A stretch of DNA of 15,890 nt from JAVBRD01 sp031548365. Its GTDB lineage: Bacteria > Bacillota > Clostridia > Christensenellales > UBA1750. A model generated the notes under the pieces. It was not told the origin of the DNA. It saw nothing but the letters and a program-made list of their open reading frames with translations, and did not search any database. The DNA is taken from positions 1-15,890 of the forward strand of contig JAVBRD010000032.1 in NCBI GenBank assembly GCA_031548365.1, in the 5' to 3' direction. Below are positions 6,329 to 14,488 of the stretch, piece after piece. Position 1 is the first letter of the stretch, and every line of letters starts with the position of its first letter. Made by a program: the position numbers and the translations under genes.

Positions 6329-6360
6329 TGCAACTCGTGCTGAAATCTTGCAACTCGTGC
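6329..6360. repeat. 12-bp direct repeat upstream of the first ABC gene
   Basis: TGCAACTCGTGC occurs at 6329-6340 and exactly again at 6349-6360, a period of 20 bases. The first copy begins right after the kinase stop codon. Tandem sites about two helical turns apart and about 30 bases before a -10 box are the layout used by LytTR regulators of the AgrA/ComE/PlnC type. The sequence itself fits the general LytTR consensus only poorly (GAGTTGCA on the minus strand), so the assignment rests on spacing and context. Confidence 0.5.
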
Positions 6361-6388
6361 GAGAACCTCCCAATGGACGACAATTCCT

Positions 6389-6396
6389 GATACCAT
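6389..6396 (+). promoter_or_regulatory. possible activator-dependent promoter of the ABC genes
   Basis: TGA-TACCAT is an extended -10-like element (TGn plus TACCAT, four of six bases) 30 bases after the second direct repeat, with no -35 box. The predicted start near 6402-6404 would place the ribosome site at the very 5' end of the message, which is tight. The genes may also be read from the regulator promoter. Confidence 0.3.
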
Positions 6397-6414
6397 ACGG
6401 CAGGAGGTGATCGA

Positions 6415-8268
6415 ATGAAGCGAGCCAAAGCAACACCCAACGCGCTGAATGCAAAAGAGAATCCGATGATCGATAACCTCCTATTCTGCGTTAAAAGCAC
6501 GCGCGATTGTTATCCTCCGTTGCTTATTTGGTGCGGACTTGCCGCGCTGATGAACGTCGCGTTGCCCGTGCTCACGACGTTCCTGCCCAAGGTGGTGATC
6601 GAAAGGATTACGACCGGGGGAACCATGGACGGTCTGATCGCCGTAATCCTTTCCTTTACGCTGGCCATGGCGCTACTGTCGGGCGGCAAGCGATTCGCCG
6701 AGAAGTACCTCTCCCATCACAGATATAGGATGAATACATACTACAACCGCAAGGTCGCGCTTAAGGGCCTGACCACCGATTATTTCAATCAGGAAAAGGA
6801 TCATTTTCGCAAGCTGCAAAATGAGAGCTTTAACAGCTGCAACAGCCACGGTTCGCCGCTGACGCAGATTTACGATGTCGGCATATCGCTGCTCTCCGGT
6901 TCGCTGGGGTTCATCGTATTCTTTGGAATCCTTGCGCGGCTGAGCATTTTTGTCATTCTGTTCCTGATCGCCACGACGTTTATCAGCTTTTTTATGAACA
7001 AAAGCATCATTGCTTGGGCGGCGGATAACGATAAGGAAAAAATCGGCTACCGTCAGCGCACGGACTATATCAACCGCGTGTCCAGCGACATCCGCTCCGC
7101 AAAGGATATCCGCATCTACAACATGTCCGTCTGGTTCGAGCGTATTTACAACACCAACATCCTGGGCCTGTCGGGCTGGTACAAGCGCTATGCGGCCAAA
7201 TCGCTGGGCGTATCCGTCGCCGATAACGGCATGTCGCTGCTGCGGGAAGGCGTGGCCTACGCGTATCTACTGTACCTCGTCTTTTCATCTCAAATTGGCG
7301 TCGCGGATTTTGTGCTCTATTTCGGGGCGATTACAGGGTTCTCGCTATGGCTCAGCAGCATCTTGGGGCAGATCAACGCGCTGAATCGCATCAATCTGTC
7401 GATCAACTATCTGCGCGCGTACCTCGATTATCCAGAGCGCTACAAAAGAGATAGCGGTGTCGGGACGGATAGCATCAGGGCGCATCCGAAAACCATCGAG
7501 CTTAGAAACGTCGGCTACCGTTACGAGGGCGCGGCATCCTGGGCTCTGCGGGGGATCAACCTAATCATCGATCCGGCGGAGCACATCGCTGTCGTCGGGC
7601 TGAACGGCGCGGGCAAGACCACGCTGGTCAAGCTGATTTGCGGCTTGATCGACCCGACCGAGGGGACGGTTCTCTATGACGGCATCGACGTGAGGGAATA
7701 TGACCGTCTAAGTTTTTATAAGCTTTTTTCCGCGGTTTTTCAGCAGTTTTCTATCCTGCCCGTAACAATTGGGGAGATCGTCGCTGAATCTCCTCATGAA
7801 GCTGTTGACGAAGAAAAGGTCGAGCGATGTTTGCGACAAGCAGGGCTGCTTGAAAAGATCGTCTCGCTGTCCAAGGGTACGCATAGCGACTACAGCAAGC
7901 AAATCCACGACGACGGCATCGAGTTCTCGGGCGGCGAAATGCAGAAGCTGTTGCTCGCCCGTGCGCTGTATAAATCCGCGCCGGTGATGATCCTCGACGA
8001 GCCAACCGCCGCGCTCGACCCCATCGCCGAAAGCCTGCTCTACGAAACCTACAATGAAATCATGCGTGAGCAAACTACCGTCTTCATATCACACAGACTA
8101 GCTTCCACGCGCTTTTGTAGCCGCATTCTGCTCATTGAGGGCGGCGAGATAATAGAGGAAGGCACGCACGAGAGTCTGCTCGCCAGGAAAGGCCGGTACC
8201 GCAAGCTGTTCGAAACTCAGGCAAAATACTACCGCGAGCATCCCGAAGGCGAGGTGTCGGAGGCGTGA
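6415..8268 (+). CDS. ABC exporter half-transporter (fused permease and ATPase), first operon, subunit 1
   Basis: A 617-residue type I ABC exporter half-transporter with about six N-terminal membrane helices (about 30-330) followed by one ATPase domain. The ATPase has Walker A G-L-N-G-A-G-K401-T-T, a Q-loop (AVFQQFSIL), signature F-S505-G-G-E, Walker B M-I-L-D528-E529-P and switch His560 (FISHRLAS), so it should hydrolyse ATP. There is no N-terminal C39 peptidase domain, so no leader-cleaving function is expected. AGGAGGTGA lies just before the ATG at 6415. The next gene overlaps its stop by four bases, pointing to a heterodimer. Its C-terminus carries the Q-A-K-Y-Y box shared by all four transporters here. 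The substrate is unknown; regulator-linked exporters of this kind often move peptides or confer immunity. Confidence 0.9.
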   Translation: MKRAKATPNALNAKENPMIDNLLFCVKSTRDCYPPLLIWCGLAALMNVALPVLTTFLPKVVIERITTGGTMDGLIAVILSFTLAMALLSGGKRFAEKYLSHHRYRMNTYYNRKVALKGLTTDYFNQEKDHFRKLQNESFNSCNSHGSPLTQIYDVGISLLSGSLGFIVFFGILARLSIFVILFLIATTFISFFMNKSIIAWAADNDKEKIGYRQRTDYINRVSSDIRSAKDIRIYNMSVWFERIYNTNILGLSGWYKRYAAKSLGVSVADNGMSLLREGVAYAYLLYLVFSSQIGVADFVLYFGAITGFSLWLSSILGQINALNRINLSINYLRAYLDYPERYKRDSGVGTDSIRAHPKTIELRNVGYRYEGAASWALRGINLIIDPAEHIAVVGLNGAGKTTLVKLICGLIDPTEGTVLYDGIDVREYDRLSFYKLFSAVFQQFSILPVTIGEIVAESPHEAVDEEKVERCLRQAGLLEKIVSLSKGTHSDYSKQIHDDGIEFSGGEMQKLLLARALYKSAPVMILDEPTAALDPIAESLLYETYNEIMREQTTVFISHRLASTRFCSRILLIEGGEIIEEGTHESLLARKGRYRKLFETQAKYYREHPEGEVSEA

Positions 8269-10121
8269 TCAAAAGGACGACACTCCGGGAGCGCGTAAAG
8301 ATCACCTCGCGCGGATTCGGCATGCTCAAAAAGTACTGCCCGGGTCTTGCGCGGGGCAAGGCGTTGTCGGCCCTGGTTTCGGCGCTCCAGCCATTTGCGA
8401 CGATCTGGTTTTCGGCACGGATCATCAATGAATTATCCGGTGAACGTAGGATCAAAACGTTAATCCTTCATGTCTGCGCCGTGATTCTCATTAATTTCGC
8501 GGCGTCGACGCTGCGCAGCGTCATCGACAAGGTGACAAACGAAAAGGAATCGGTGATGTGGAGCTTTTTCGGCAAGGTTTTTGCCGACAAGCAGATGTCG
8601 ATGGACTATGTCGATCTGGAGGACGCAAGCATCCAGCATCAGCGCAAGATGGCGGAGGAAGACCTGTATATGTTCGGCAATGGTCTGGCTCAGCTGGTAT
8701 GGGGCACGGCGGGCTTGGTAAACGCTTCGGTGAATATCATCGTCTCGATTGCACTGGCGGCGACGCTGTTTACGCAAAGCGCAGGCAACAACGTCATCGA
8801 TTCGCCGCTCTGGGCGATTGCTCTGCTCATATGCATCCTGATCGGGGGATTGTGCAATTCGCAGGCGACGATCAAGGAAAACAGGGTTTTCGAGAAGATG
8901 ACCAAGGGGATCGTTTGGTTCAATCGCTTGTTTATGTTCTTTGGTAACGAGTTGTACATGAATCCCGAGCGGGCGAAGGATGTGCGCATCTATGATCAAA
9001 GCATTATCGCCGACCACGTGCTTGGCAAGCTGATTGAGCATGACAACGGCAACGATGACGCAGTTTTCAAGATGTCGCTGTATCCCGCCATCGCCGGCGT
9101 GGTGGTTGGCCTTGGCAATGCCGCGTGTTATCTATTCGTGGCGCTCAAAGCCTTCCTCGGCGCGTTCGGCGTGGGCAGCATCGTTCAGTACGTCGGCGTG
9201 CTTTCTCGGCTGGGCGACGGCGTGCAGGAAATGATGTACATTCTCGCCGACAACGAAGTATATTGCTCGCATTTGCAGATGCTGTTCGATTATCTTGATC
9301 TGCCGAACAAGAAGTACCAAGGCACGCTGCCGATTGAAAAGCGCGCGTTTTGCACCGGCGGTGACAACGAATACGAGATCGAGTTCCGCGACGTGTCGTT
9401 TCGGTATCCGGCGGCCGAGACCTTTGCTCTGCGCCATGTATCGATGAAGTTTCGCATGGGAGAACGCCTTGCGGTCGTCGGCAGAAACGGAAGCGGAAAG
9501 ACGACCTTTATCAAGCTGCTCTGCCGATTGTACGACCCGACGGAGGGCGTGATTCTGCTCAACGGTATCGACATCAGGAAATACGACTACAACGAATATA
9601 TGAGCATTTTCTCGGTGGTATTTCAGGATTTTAAGCTGTTCTCCTTCTCGCTTGGGCAGAATGTCGCGACAAGCATCGAGTTCGACCGTGACCGTGCCAT
9701 AGAATACCTGAAAGAAGCCGGATTTGGCGAACGTCTTGGAGAAATGCCCGACGGCATCGAAACCTGCCTCTATAAGGATTTTGATGATGCGGGCGTCGAA
9801 CTATCCGGCGGCGAGGCGCAAAAAATCGCACTTGCCCGGATGCTATACAAGGATGTGCCGTTTATCATCCTTGATGAACCCACAGCCGCCCTGGATCCCA
9901 TTGCGGAGTACGAGGTATACACAAAATTCAATGAGATTGTCGGCGGCAAGACGGCTATCTACATAAGCCACCGCCTGTCAAGTTGCCGCTTTTGCGACGA
10001 TATCGCCGTGTTCCATGAAGGAGCGCTCATCCAGCGCGGCAACCACGATGCGCTGCTTGCGGACCGGCAGGGAAAGTACATCGAACTATGGAATGCCCAG
10101 GCGCAGTACTACGTGGTTTGA
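8265..10121 (+). CDS. ABC exporter half-transporter, first operon, subunit 2
   Basis: A 618-residue half-transporter, probable partner of the product of 6415-8268. The start GTG overlaps the previous stop (GTGA), with GGAGG just before it, so translation is probably coupled. A membrane domain (about 20-340) is followed by a complete ATPase: Walker A G406-R-N-G-S-G-K412-T-T, Q-loop VVFQDFKLF, signature L-S514-G-G-E, Walker B I-I-L-D537-E538-P and His569 (YISHRLSS). Both ATP sites of the pair would therefore be canonical, unlike many heterodimeric exporters with one degenerate site. The protein ends in W-N-A-Q-A-Q-Y-Y-V-V. The gene stops six bases from the stop codon of the opposing exporter gene, leaving no room for a separate terminator. 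Confidence 0.9.
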   Translation: MIKRTTLRERVKITSRGFGMLKKYCPGLARGKALSALVSALQPFATIWFSARIINELSGERRIKTLILHVCAVILINFAASTLRSVIDKVTNEKESVMWSFFGKVFADKQMSMDYVDLEDASIQHQRKMAEEDLYMFGNGLAQLVWGTAGLVNASVNIIVSIALAATLFTQSAGNNVIDSPLWAIALLICILIGGLCNSQATIKENRVFEKMTKGIVWFNRLFMFFGNELYMNPERAKDVRIYDQSIIADHVLGKLIEHDNGNDDAVFKMSLYPAIAGVVVGLGNAACYLFVALKAFLGAFGVGSIVQYVGVLSRLGDGVQEMMYILADNEVYCSHLQMLFDYLDLPNKKYQGTLPIEKRAFCTGGDNEYEIEFRDVSFRYPAAETFALRHVSMKFRMGERLAVVGRNGSGKTTFIKLLCRLYDPTEGVILLNGIDIRKYDYNEYMSIFSVVFQDFKLFSFSLGQNVATSIEFDRDRAIEYLKEAGFGERLGEMPDGIETCLYKDFDDAGVELSGGEAQKIALARMLYKDVPFIILDEPTAALDPIAEYEVYTKFNEIVGGKTAIYISHRLSSCRFCDDIAVFHEGALIQRGNHDALLADRQGKYIELWNAQAQYYVV

Positions 10122-10151
10122 GTCATCTCACGCGTACCATTGCGCTTGGGC
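10095..10151. other. imperfect inverted repeat across the convergent gene ends
   Basis: The left arm, beginning GCCCAGGCGCAGTAC at 10095, and the right arm, ending GCGCTTGGGC at 10151, are imperfect reverse complements (about 16 of 20 bases pair) around a loop of roughly 16 bases. Each arm encodes the shared C-terminal A-Q-A-Q-[YW]-Y box of its own gene. There is no T tract. The hairpin could slow RNA polymerase in both directions, which is inference. Confidence 0.5.
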
Positions 10152-11909
10152 GCGGTACATCTCAGCGTAACGCCCATTTTGGGCCATTAACTGCTTATGC
10201 GAACCATCCTCGACGATCCTTCCATCGTCAAACACAAGGATGCGGTCGACGACTGCCGTGATGCCCAGCCGGTGAGAGATCAAAATCGTCGTCTTATCTC
10301 CCGTTAGTGAGGCGAAATTCCTGTAAAGCTGCGCTTCAGCCACCGGGTCAAGCGCGGAAGTTGGCTCATCAAGGATCATGATTTTGGCGTCTTTCCTGTA
10401 CGCTGCGCGGGCAATCGATATCTTTTGCCACTGACCGCCCGACAAGTTGTTGGCTTTATCGGAGAACGAGCCCACAAGCTCGTTCAGCCCTTCTTTTTGC
10501 TCTTCCACCACGTCGCTGACGTTGATGCCGCGCAGAAGTTCCATGATCTCGCCATCGTTTGCTTTGCGCTTTTTATCGGATACCGTGATGTTATCGCGCA
10601 AGCTGGCCTCATAATGTGCAAAATCTTGAAACACCACGGATACCGCGTCTCGTGCCGCAGTGGGTTCGTCGGATACGTTGATGCCGCCGACGCTGATTTG
10701 CCCGGACTTGGGATCGAACATGCCGCACAACAGGCTGATGAACGTGGATTTTCCGCTCCCATTTTCACCGACGACCGCTAATTTCTCGCCATCCCTGATG
10801 TGGACGGTGACGTCTTTGAGAACCTCGACGTCGGTATTGGGATAGGCGAACGTCACATTGTCGAAGCGGATGGCGCCATTTGACGCTTTTTTAGCTTCAG
10901 CGCTTTTTAGATCACGCTCCAACTCGTCCAGGTAAAAGAACTCCTTCATGTAGGGAATGTTCTGGGCAAGCACCATAATCCCAACCAGAAAGTCCCCGGC
11001 CACCGTTTGCAACTGCCCGGACAGTGCAAACACCAGCGTAAACGCGCCAAGCCCAATGACTGGATTTTGATAGATTTGATACGCTGTCACAAGGAGAATC
11101 GCCAGATAAACCACACTTCGCAGAAAATCGGCCGCCGTGTTGAACTTGATGTGCTTGGCCATGATTTTGTTTTTCTTGCCGACGTAATCATCGGCAATGG
11201 CCCGCCAGCGCGCCTTTAGGTAGTCAAACAGAGCAAAGTGGCGTATCTCCTGCAAGCCGTTCAGCGAGTGTTCGCCAGAAATCATGGCAAAATAGTGAAT
11301 GGCCAGCGCGCCTTCCTCCATCCATTTCGCCCGATGCCGAAAGGTTTCGTCCTGTTGAAAATAGGATAGGAGGGCCGCGGGAATGCTTGTGACAAATAGG
11401 ATTAGCACAATGAGGGGGCTGATTTGCCACAACGCTACAGAAGCAGCAATGAAGGCCACCGCCAATTGCAGTATCGTGATCATGTTGCCAATGCACTTGG
11501 CCATATGGTAGCCCGCATACTCTTCGATGAAGGCCAGCTTCTTCTGGAAATCATCATGGTTTTCAATGTACTTATACCGAACTTCGCACTTGTGGCGCAT
11601 CAAGGTTCGCTTGATAAACCGCTGTATTTTGATTTCATCCATGCCGTTTGTGTATTGCTGGATGCTCGTGATCAATATCTGTGCGATGTACAAAACTACG
11701 ACGGTGAAGAAAACGAACAGCGCTGGGCTCACGTCCCCGCGAGTGCCCATGAGCACTTGCAGGGCGTCGGTCAAAGCCCGCAACCGACCCGCCAGAAGCA
11801 CGGGCAAAAAGGCAGCGGCAAAGCCAAGCAGGCTGACCGTCATGGAGAGTAGCCCTTTGATCTTGATGCTGACGCCAAATGCCCTAAGCAAAGTCCGCAG
11901 CTTGCTCAT
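10128..11909 (-). CDS. ABC exporter half-transporter, second operon, subunit 2
   Basis: A 593-residue type I half-transporter. Hydrophobic helices occupy about residues 15-320. The ATPase domain has Walker A G381-E-N-G-S-G-K387-S-T, Q-loop VVFQDFAHY, signature L-S490-G-G-Q, Walker B I-L-D514-E515-P and His546 (LISHRLG). The start at 11909 is chosen because GAGGAGGG lies just upstream, inside the end of the preceding gene. An in-frame ATG at 11933 would add eight Arg-rich residues encoded by that same purine-rich site. The gene overlaps its upstream neighbour by 26 bases, pointing to coupled translation and a heterodimer. It ends in Y-R-A-Q-A-Q-W-Y-A. The substrate is unknown and no peptidase domain is present. 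Confidence 0.9.
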   Translation of the reverse strand: MSKLRTLLRAFGVSIKIKGLLSMTVSLLGFAAAFLPVLLAGRLRALTDALQVLMGTRGDVSPALFVFFTVVVLYIAQILITSIQQYTNGMDEIKIQRFIKRTLMRHKCEVRYKYIENHDDFQKKLAFIEEYAGYHMAKCIGNMITILQLAVAFIAASVALWQISPLIVLILFVTSIPAALLSYFQQDETFRHRAKWMEEGALAIHYFAMISGEHSLNGLQEIRHFALFDYLKARWRAIADDYVGKKNKIMAKHIKFNTAADFLRSVVYLAILLVTAYQIYQNPVIGLGAFTLVFALSGQLQTVAGDFLVGIMVLAQNIPYMKEFFYLDELERDLKSAEAKKASNGAIRFDNVTFAYPNTDVEVLKDVTVHIRDGEKLAVVGENGSGKSTFISLLCGMFDPKSGQISVGGINVSDEPTAARDAVSVVFQDFAHYEASLRDNITVSDKKRKANDGEIMELLRGINVSDVVEEQKEGLNELVGSFSDKANNLSGGQWQKISIARAAYRKDAKIMILDEPTSALDPVAEAQLYRNFASLTGDKTTILISHRLGITAVVDRILVFDDGRIVEDGSHKQLMAQNGRYAEMYRAQAQWYA

Positions 11910-13719
11910 CGGATGCACCCTCCTCCTGCTCATACCACTGGGCTTGCTCGCGGAAAAAGCCCGAGTAGATACCGTCGCGTGCCATTAACTCTTCGTGCGT
12001 GCCGCTCTCCGCGAGCCTGCCACCATCCAATACAATGATCCTGTCGGCGAGCCGCGCAAACCCTACCCGGTGGCTGATGAGGATCGCCGTGCGGCCCTCA
12101 ATCTTTTCTCGTATAGCGTGAAACTGCTTCATTTCGGCGATAGGGTCGAGCGCAGCAGCCGGTTCATCGAAGATCAGGATTTCCTTATCGCTCATATGGG
12201 CGCGCGATACCGCCACACGCTGTTTCTCCCCACCGGACAGCATCGCCCCATCCTTGATGACATGTCGCAAGAGCCATTGCTCAAGCCCTTTGGGGAAGCG
12301 GGCGGGGAGTTTGTCTGCACCGCCTTTTTGCATGGCCAGCGCGATGCGTTCCGTGTTGCCCAGATTTTTGAGGTCTCCAAATCCTACGTTTTCGCGGAGT
12401 GTGGCGTGAAAGATGTGAAAATCCTGAAAGAACATCCCGACCCTTTGGATCACCGCGCCGCGCGTTTTGCTGTCGTATGCCTTTCCGTGAAAGTACAGGT
12501 TACCTTTCGTAGGAACGAACAGGCCGATCAGTAACTTCACCAGCGTGGTTTTGCCGCTTCCATTTACGCCCACGAGTGCGATGGTCTCGCCTTTCTTGAT
12601 GTCAAAGGAAAGATCGTGAAGAACCTCCGTCTCGTCGTCATAGGAAAAACAAACGCCGTCCGCCTTGAACGCGGTACTCTCATCTGTAGGAATGAACCCT
12701 TCTTCCCAATCCTCCGCCGTTTGCGGCACGGCCTTAACGAATTTGCGCTGGATGCTGAGGAAATACAACCCGCGATCCATCTCCTGAAAGCTGGACGAGA
12801 GAATCTGCGTAACCTCGCTGATGCTTTGCCCCATAGCGTACAGCATGAGGAATACGTCCACCGACATGCCTCCGTTGGCGACGCGGGTGATGCAGTAACC
12901 CATCATGCCGATCATAAAGGCGTAAAAACCGATGCCGCTCAGGAAAGCGATCAGCTGGCGGATGCGCACATACCGCCGGTCGATGGCGGCGACTTTTTCG
13001 TATGCCTTATCCCATTTCTCAAGCGTCTCTTCGGCCAGGTCATACACGCGGAGTTCTTTGGCAATTCCCGGGGTCATTGTTGAGCGTTGGTAGTAGTTGG
13101 CGAGCCTGGAGGCTTCCGAGTAGGGGCGGCCATCCCAGCGCAGCTTGTCGGCTGTCGTGAAGTTCAACAACAACACCGCCGCGATATACACGGCGGATAT
13201 GCCAAAGATCACCCAGGATGTTCCAGCCGCTACAACGAGCAACGAAATCGCTCCTGCCAGCTTGGAAAGGAACAGGCACCCGGAGCTCATGAAATCAGCC
13301 AATGCACCGCAGCGGCCGACGGAAGAGGCGTGCTCGTCACGAAATCTCTTCTCCATGAGCGTCTTGATCTCGATGCCTTGAACAACGTCCATCATGTACT
13401 CCTCGAGCCCATGATAGTAGGCGTCGTACATGATGAAGTAGAGAAAGTTGCCATTGATGCGTTTGGAAATTCCCACGGCGGTCAGGATGACGCCCAGAGC
13501 GACGATGGAGGGGACAATGTCTTGAAAACTGCCGCTCCCTGTGATGAGAAACCCGGACAGAATGGATACCGCCTGCCGATTGTAGCTCAGCACCACGGCG
13601 GGCAGAACGGCGAGCGCGACGCTCAGCGCGCTCCAGAGCAAAAACAGACGTGCGTCGATGCGCAGGGCGAGTTTCATGGCCCAAAGTACCGTCAGGAAGT
13701 TTTCCTTGATCTTTGTCAT
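11884..13719 (-). CDS. ABC exporter half-transporter, second operon, subunit 1
   Basis: A 611-residue half-transporter. Membrane helices run from about residue 22 to 310. The ATPase has Walker A G384-V-N-G-S-G-K390-T-T, Q-loop MFFQDFHIF, signature L-S495-G-G-E, Walker B I-F-D518-E519-P and His550 (LISHRVG). The ATG overlaps the stop codon of the regulator gene upstream (ATGA), with GGAGG eight bases before it, so regulator and transporter are translated as a unit. The C-terminal box R-E-Q-A-Q-W-Y is followed by an acidic tail of about 16 residues (EQEEGASDEQAADFA) not seen in the partner. Gene order is regulator, this subunit, then the second subunit, mirroring the opposing operon but without a kinase. 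Confidence 0.9.
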   Translation of the reverse strand: MTKIKENFLTVLWAMKLALRIDARLFLLWSALSVALAVLPAVVLSYNRQAVSILSGFLITGSGSFQDIVPSIVALGVILTAVGISKRINGNFLYFIMYDAYYHGLEEYMMDVVQGIEIKTLMEKRFRDEHASSVGRCGALADFMSSGCLFLSKLAGAISLLVVAAGTSWVIFGISAVYIAAVLLLNFTTADKLRWDGRPYSEASRLANYYQRSTMTPGIAKELRVYDLAEETLEKWDKAYEKVAAIDRRYVRIRQLIAFLSGIGFYAFMIGMMGYCITRVANGGMSVDVFLMLYAMGQSISEVTQILSSSFQEMDRGLYFLSIQRKFVKAVPQTAEDWEEGFIPTDESTAFKADGVCFSYDDETEVLHDLSFDIKKGETIALVGVNGSGKTTLVKLLIGLFVPTKGNLYFHGKAYDSKTRGAVIQRVGMFFQDFHIFHATLRENVGFGDLKNLGNTERIALAMQKGGADKLPARFPKGLEQWLLRHVIKDGAMLSGGEKQRVAVSRAHMSDKEILIFDEPAAALDPIAEMKQFHAIREKIEGRTAILISHRVGFARLADRIIVLDGGRLAESGTHEELMARDGIYSGFFREQAQWYEQEEGASDEQAADFA

Positions 13720-14426
13720 GGCTGATCCTCCTGCGCATAAAGTGTCCGGATTCTCTCAAGTACGGCCTGTCGCCGCCCACGGCTGACGGGGATGCGGGCA
13801 GCGGGCGCTAAAAGCAAGTCACTTTGCTCAAGCTTGTTAAAGAAAAGCAGATTGACAATGTACCCGGCATGACAGCGTACGAAGTGGGGTTCGAACAGGA
13901 TTTGCTCGTGATCTTTCATCTTCTTATAGCTGAGGATCGAATCGGTTTCCGTATGAATCCGCGTGTTATGCCCCTCGGTCTCAATGTAGCGGATGGATTT
14001 CGTGTAGATCTTGTAGACGCCGTTCGCGTTGGTCTCGATGAAGAAGCGGTTTTGTCCGCTTCGGGCGCGCGCCTGTTCCACTTCTTTGAGGAAACGGCTG
14101 TAGTGCATAGGTTTTAGCAGATAATTGTCCGCTTTGACCTCGTAAGCCTCAAGTACGTGCTTAAGAATGGTCGTTAGGAATACGATGCCAACCTTTTCGT
14201 CAACTTCACGAATGCGGCGGGCGATTTCTATGCCGTTCATTTTCGTGAAGGGTATCTCAAGAAAAATAAGGTCCATCTCGAACGGGTAATGCCGTAGGAG
14301 CTTCTCGCCGTTGTCATAGGATAAAACTTGAGCGTTAAGTCCGGTTTCCTCCCGATATCGCTTGATGAAACTGGAAAGCATGATGCGAACGGCCGTGTCG
14401 CCATCACAGATACCGATCACGAGCAT
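13716..14426 (-). CDS. LytTR-family regulator with altered (pseudo-)receiver
   Basis: A LytTR response-regulator homologue (236 residues from the start used here). The C-terminal LytTR domain (about 130-230) is well preserved: FFIETNANGVYKIY, I-R-Y-I-E-T-E, F-V-R-C-H-A-G-Y-I-V and I-P-V-S-R-G. The receiver keeps Thr85 and Lys105 (LLKPM), but the phospho-acceptor Asp is Glu57 (LIFLEIPF), and the acidic pair reads Cys-Asp8-Gly9-Asp10 in place of Asp-Asp. Asp-to-Glu at this site often mimics phosphorylation, so the protein may be constitutively active or answer to another input. No kinase gene accompanies it. Three ATG codons stand in a row (14432-14424); the third is chosen because GGAGGG lies six bases before it. 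Its stop overlaps the ABC start by four bases. Confidence 0.9.
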   Translation of the reverse strand: MLVIGICDGDTAVRIMLSSFIKRYREETGLNAQVLSYDNGEKLLRHYPFEMDLIFLEIPFTKMNGIEIARRIREVDEKVGIVFLTTILKHVLEAYEVKADNYLLKPMHYSRFLKEVEQARARSGQNRFFIETNANGVYKIYTKSIRYIETEGHNTRIHTETDSILSYKKMKDHEQILFEPHFVRCHAGYIVNLLFFNKLEQSDLLLAPAARIPVSRGRRQAVLERIRTLYAQEDQP

Positions 14427-14432
14427 CATCAT

Positions 14433-14438
14433 CCCTCC
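14433..14438 (-). promoter_or_regulatory. ribosome binding site favouring the third of three ATG codons
   Basis: On the minus strand GGAGGG directly abuts the first ATG at 14432 and lies six bases from the third at 14426. Only the third has normal spacing. Confidence 0.6.
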
Positions 14439-14444
14439 ACATTG

Positions 14445-14473
14445 ATTATAGTCGCGTCGTTTGCCGATACCAA
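14445..14473 (-). promoter_or_regulatory. sigma-A-type promoter of the second regulator operon
   Basis: On the minus strand TTGGTA (14468-14473) and a perfect TATAAT (14445-14450) are exactly 17 bases apart. The -35 box lies inside the left arm of the inverted repeat at 14466-14495, so a protein bound there would probably block this promoter. Confidence 0.75.
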
Positions 14474-14488
14474 GAGAAAATGCATACT
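14461..14488 (+). promoter_or_regulatory. possible divergent promoter of parA
   Basis: TTGCCG (14461-14466) and CATACT (14483-14488) are 16 bases apart, four of six matches each. The box pair overlaps the -35 region of the opposite promoter, so both directions would share one control site. Confidence 0.35.
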
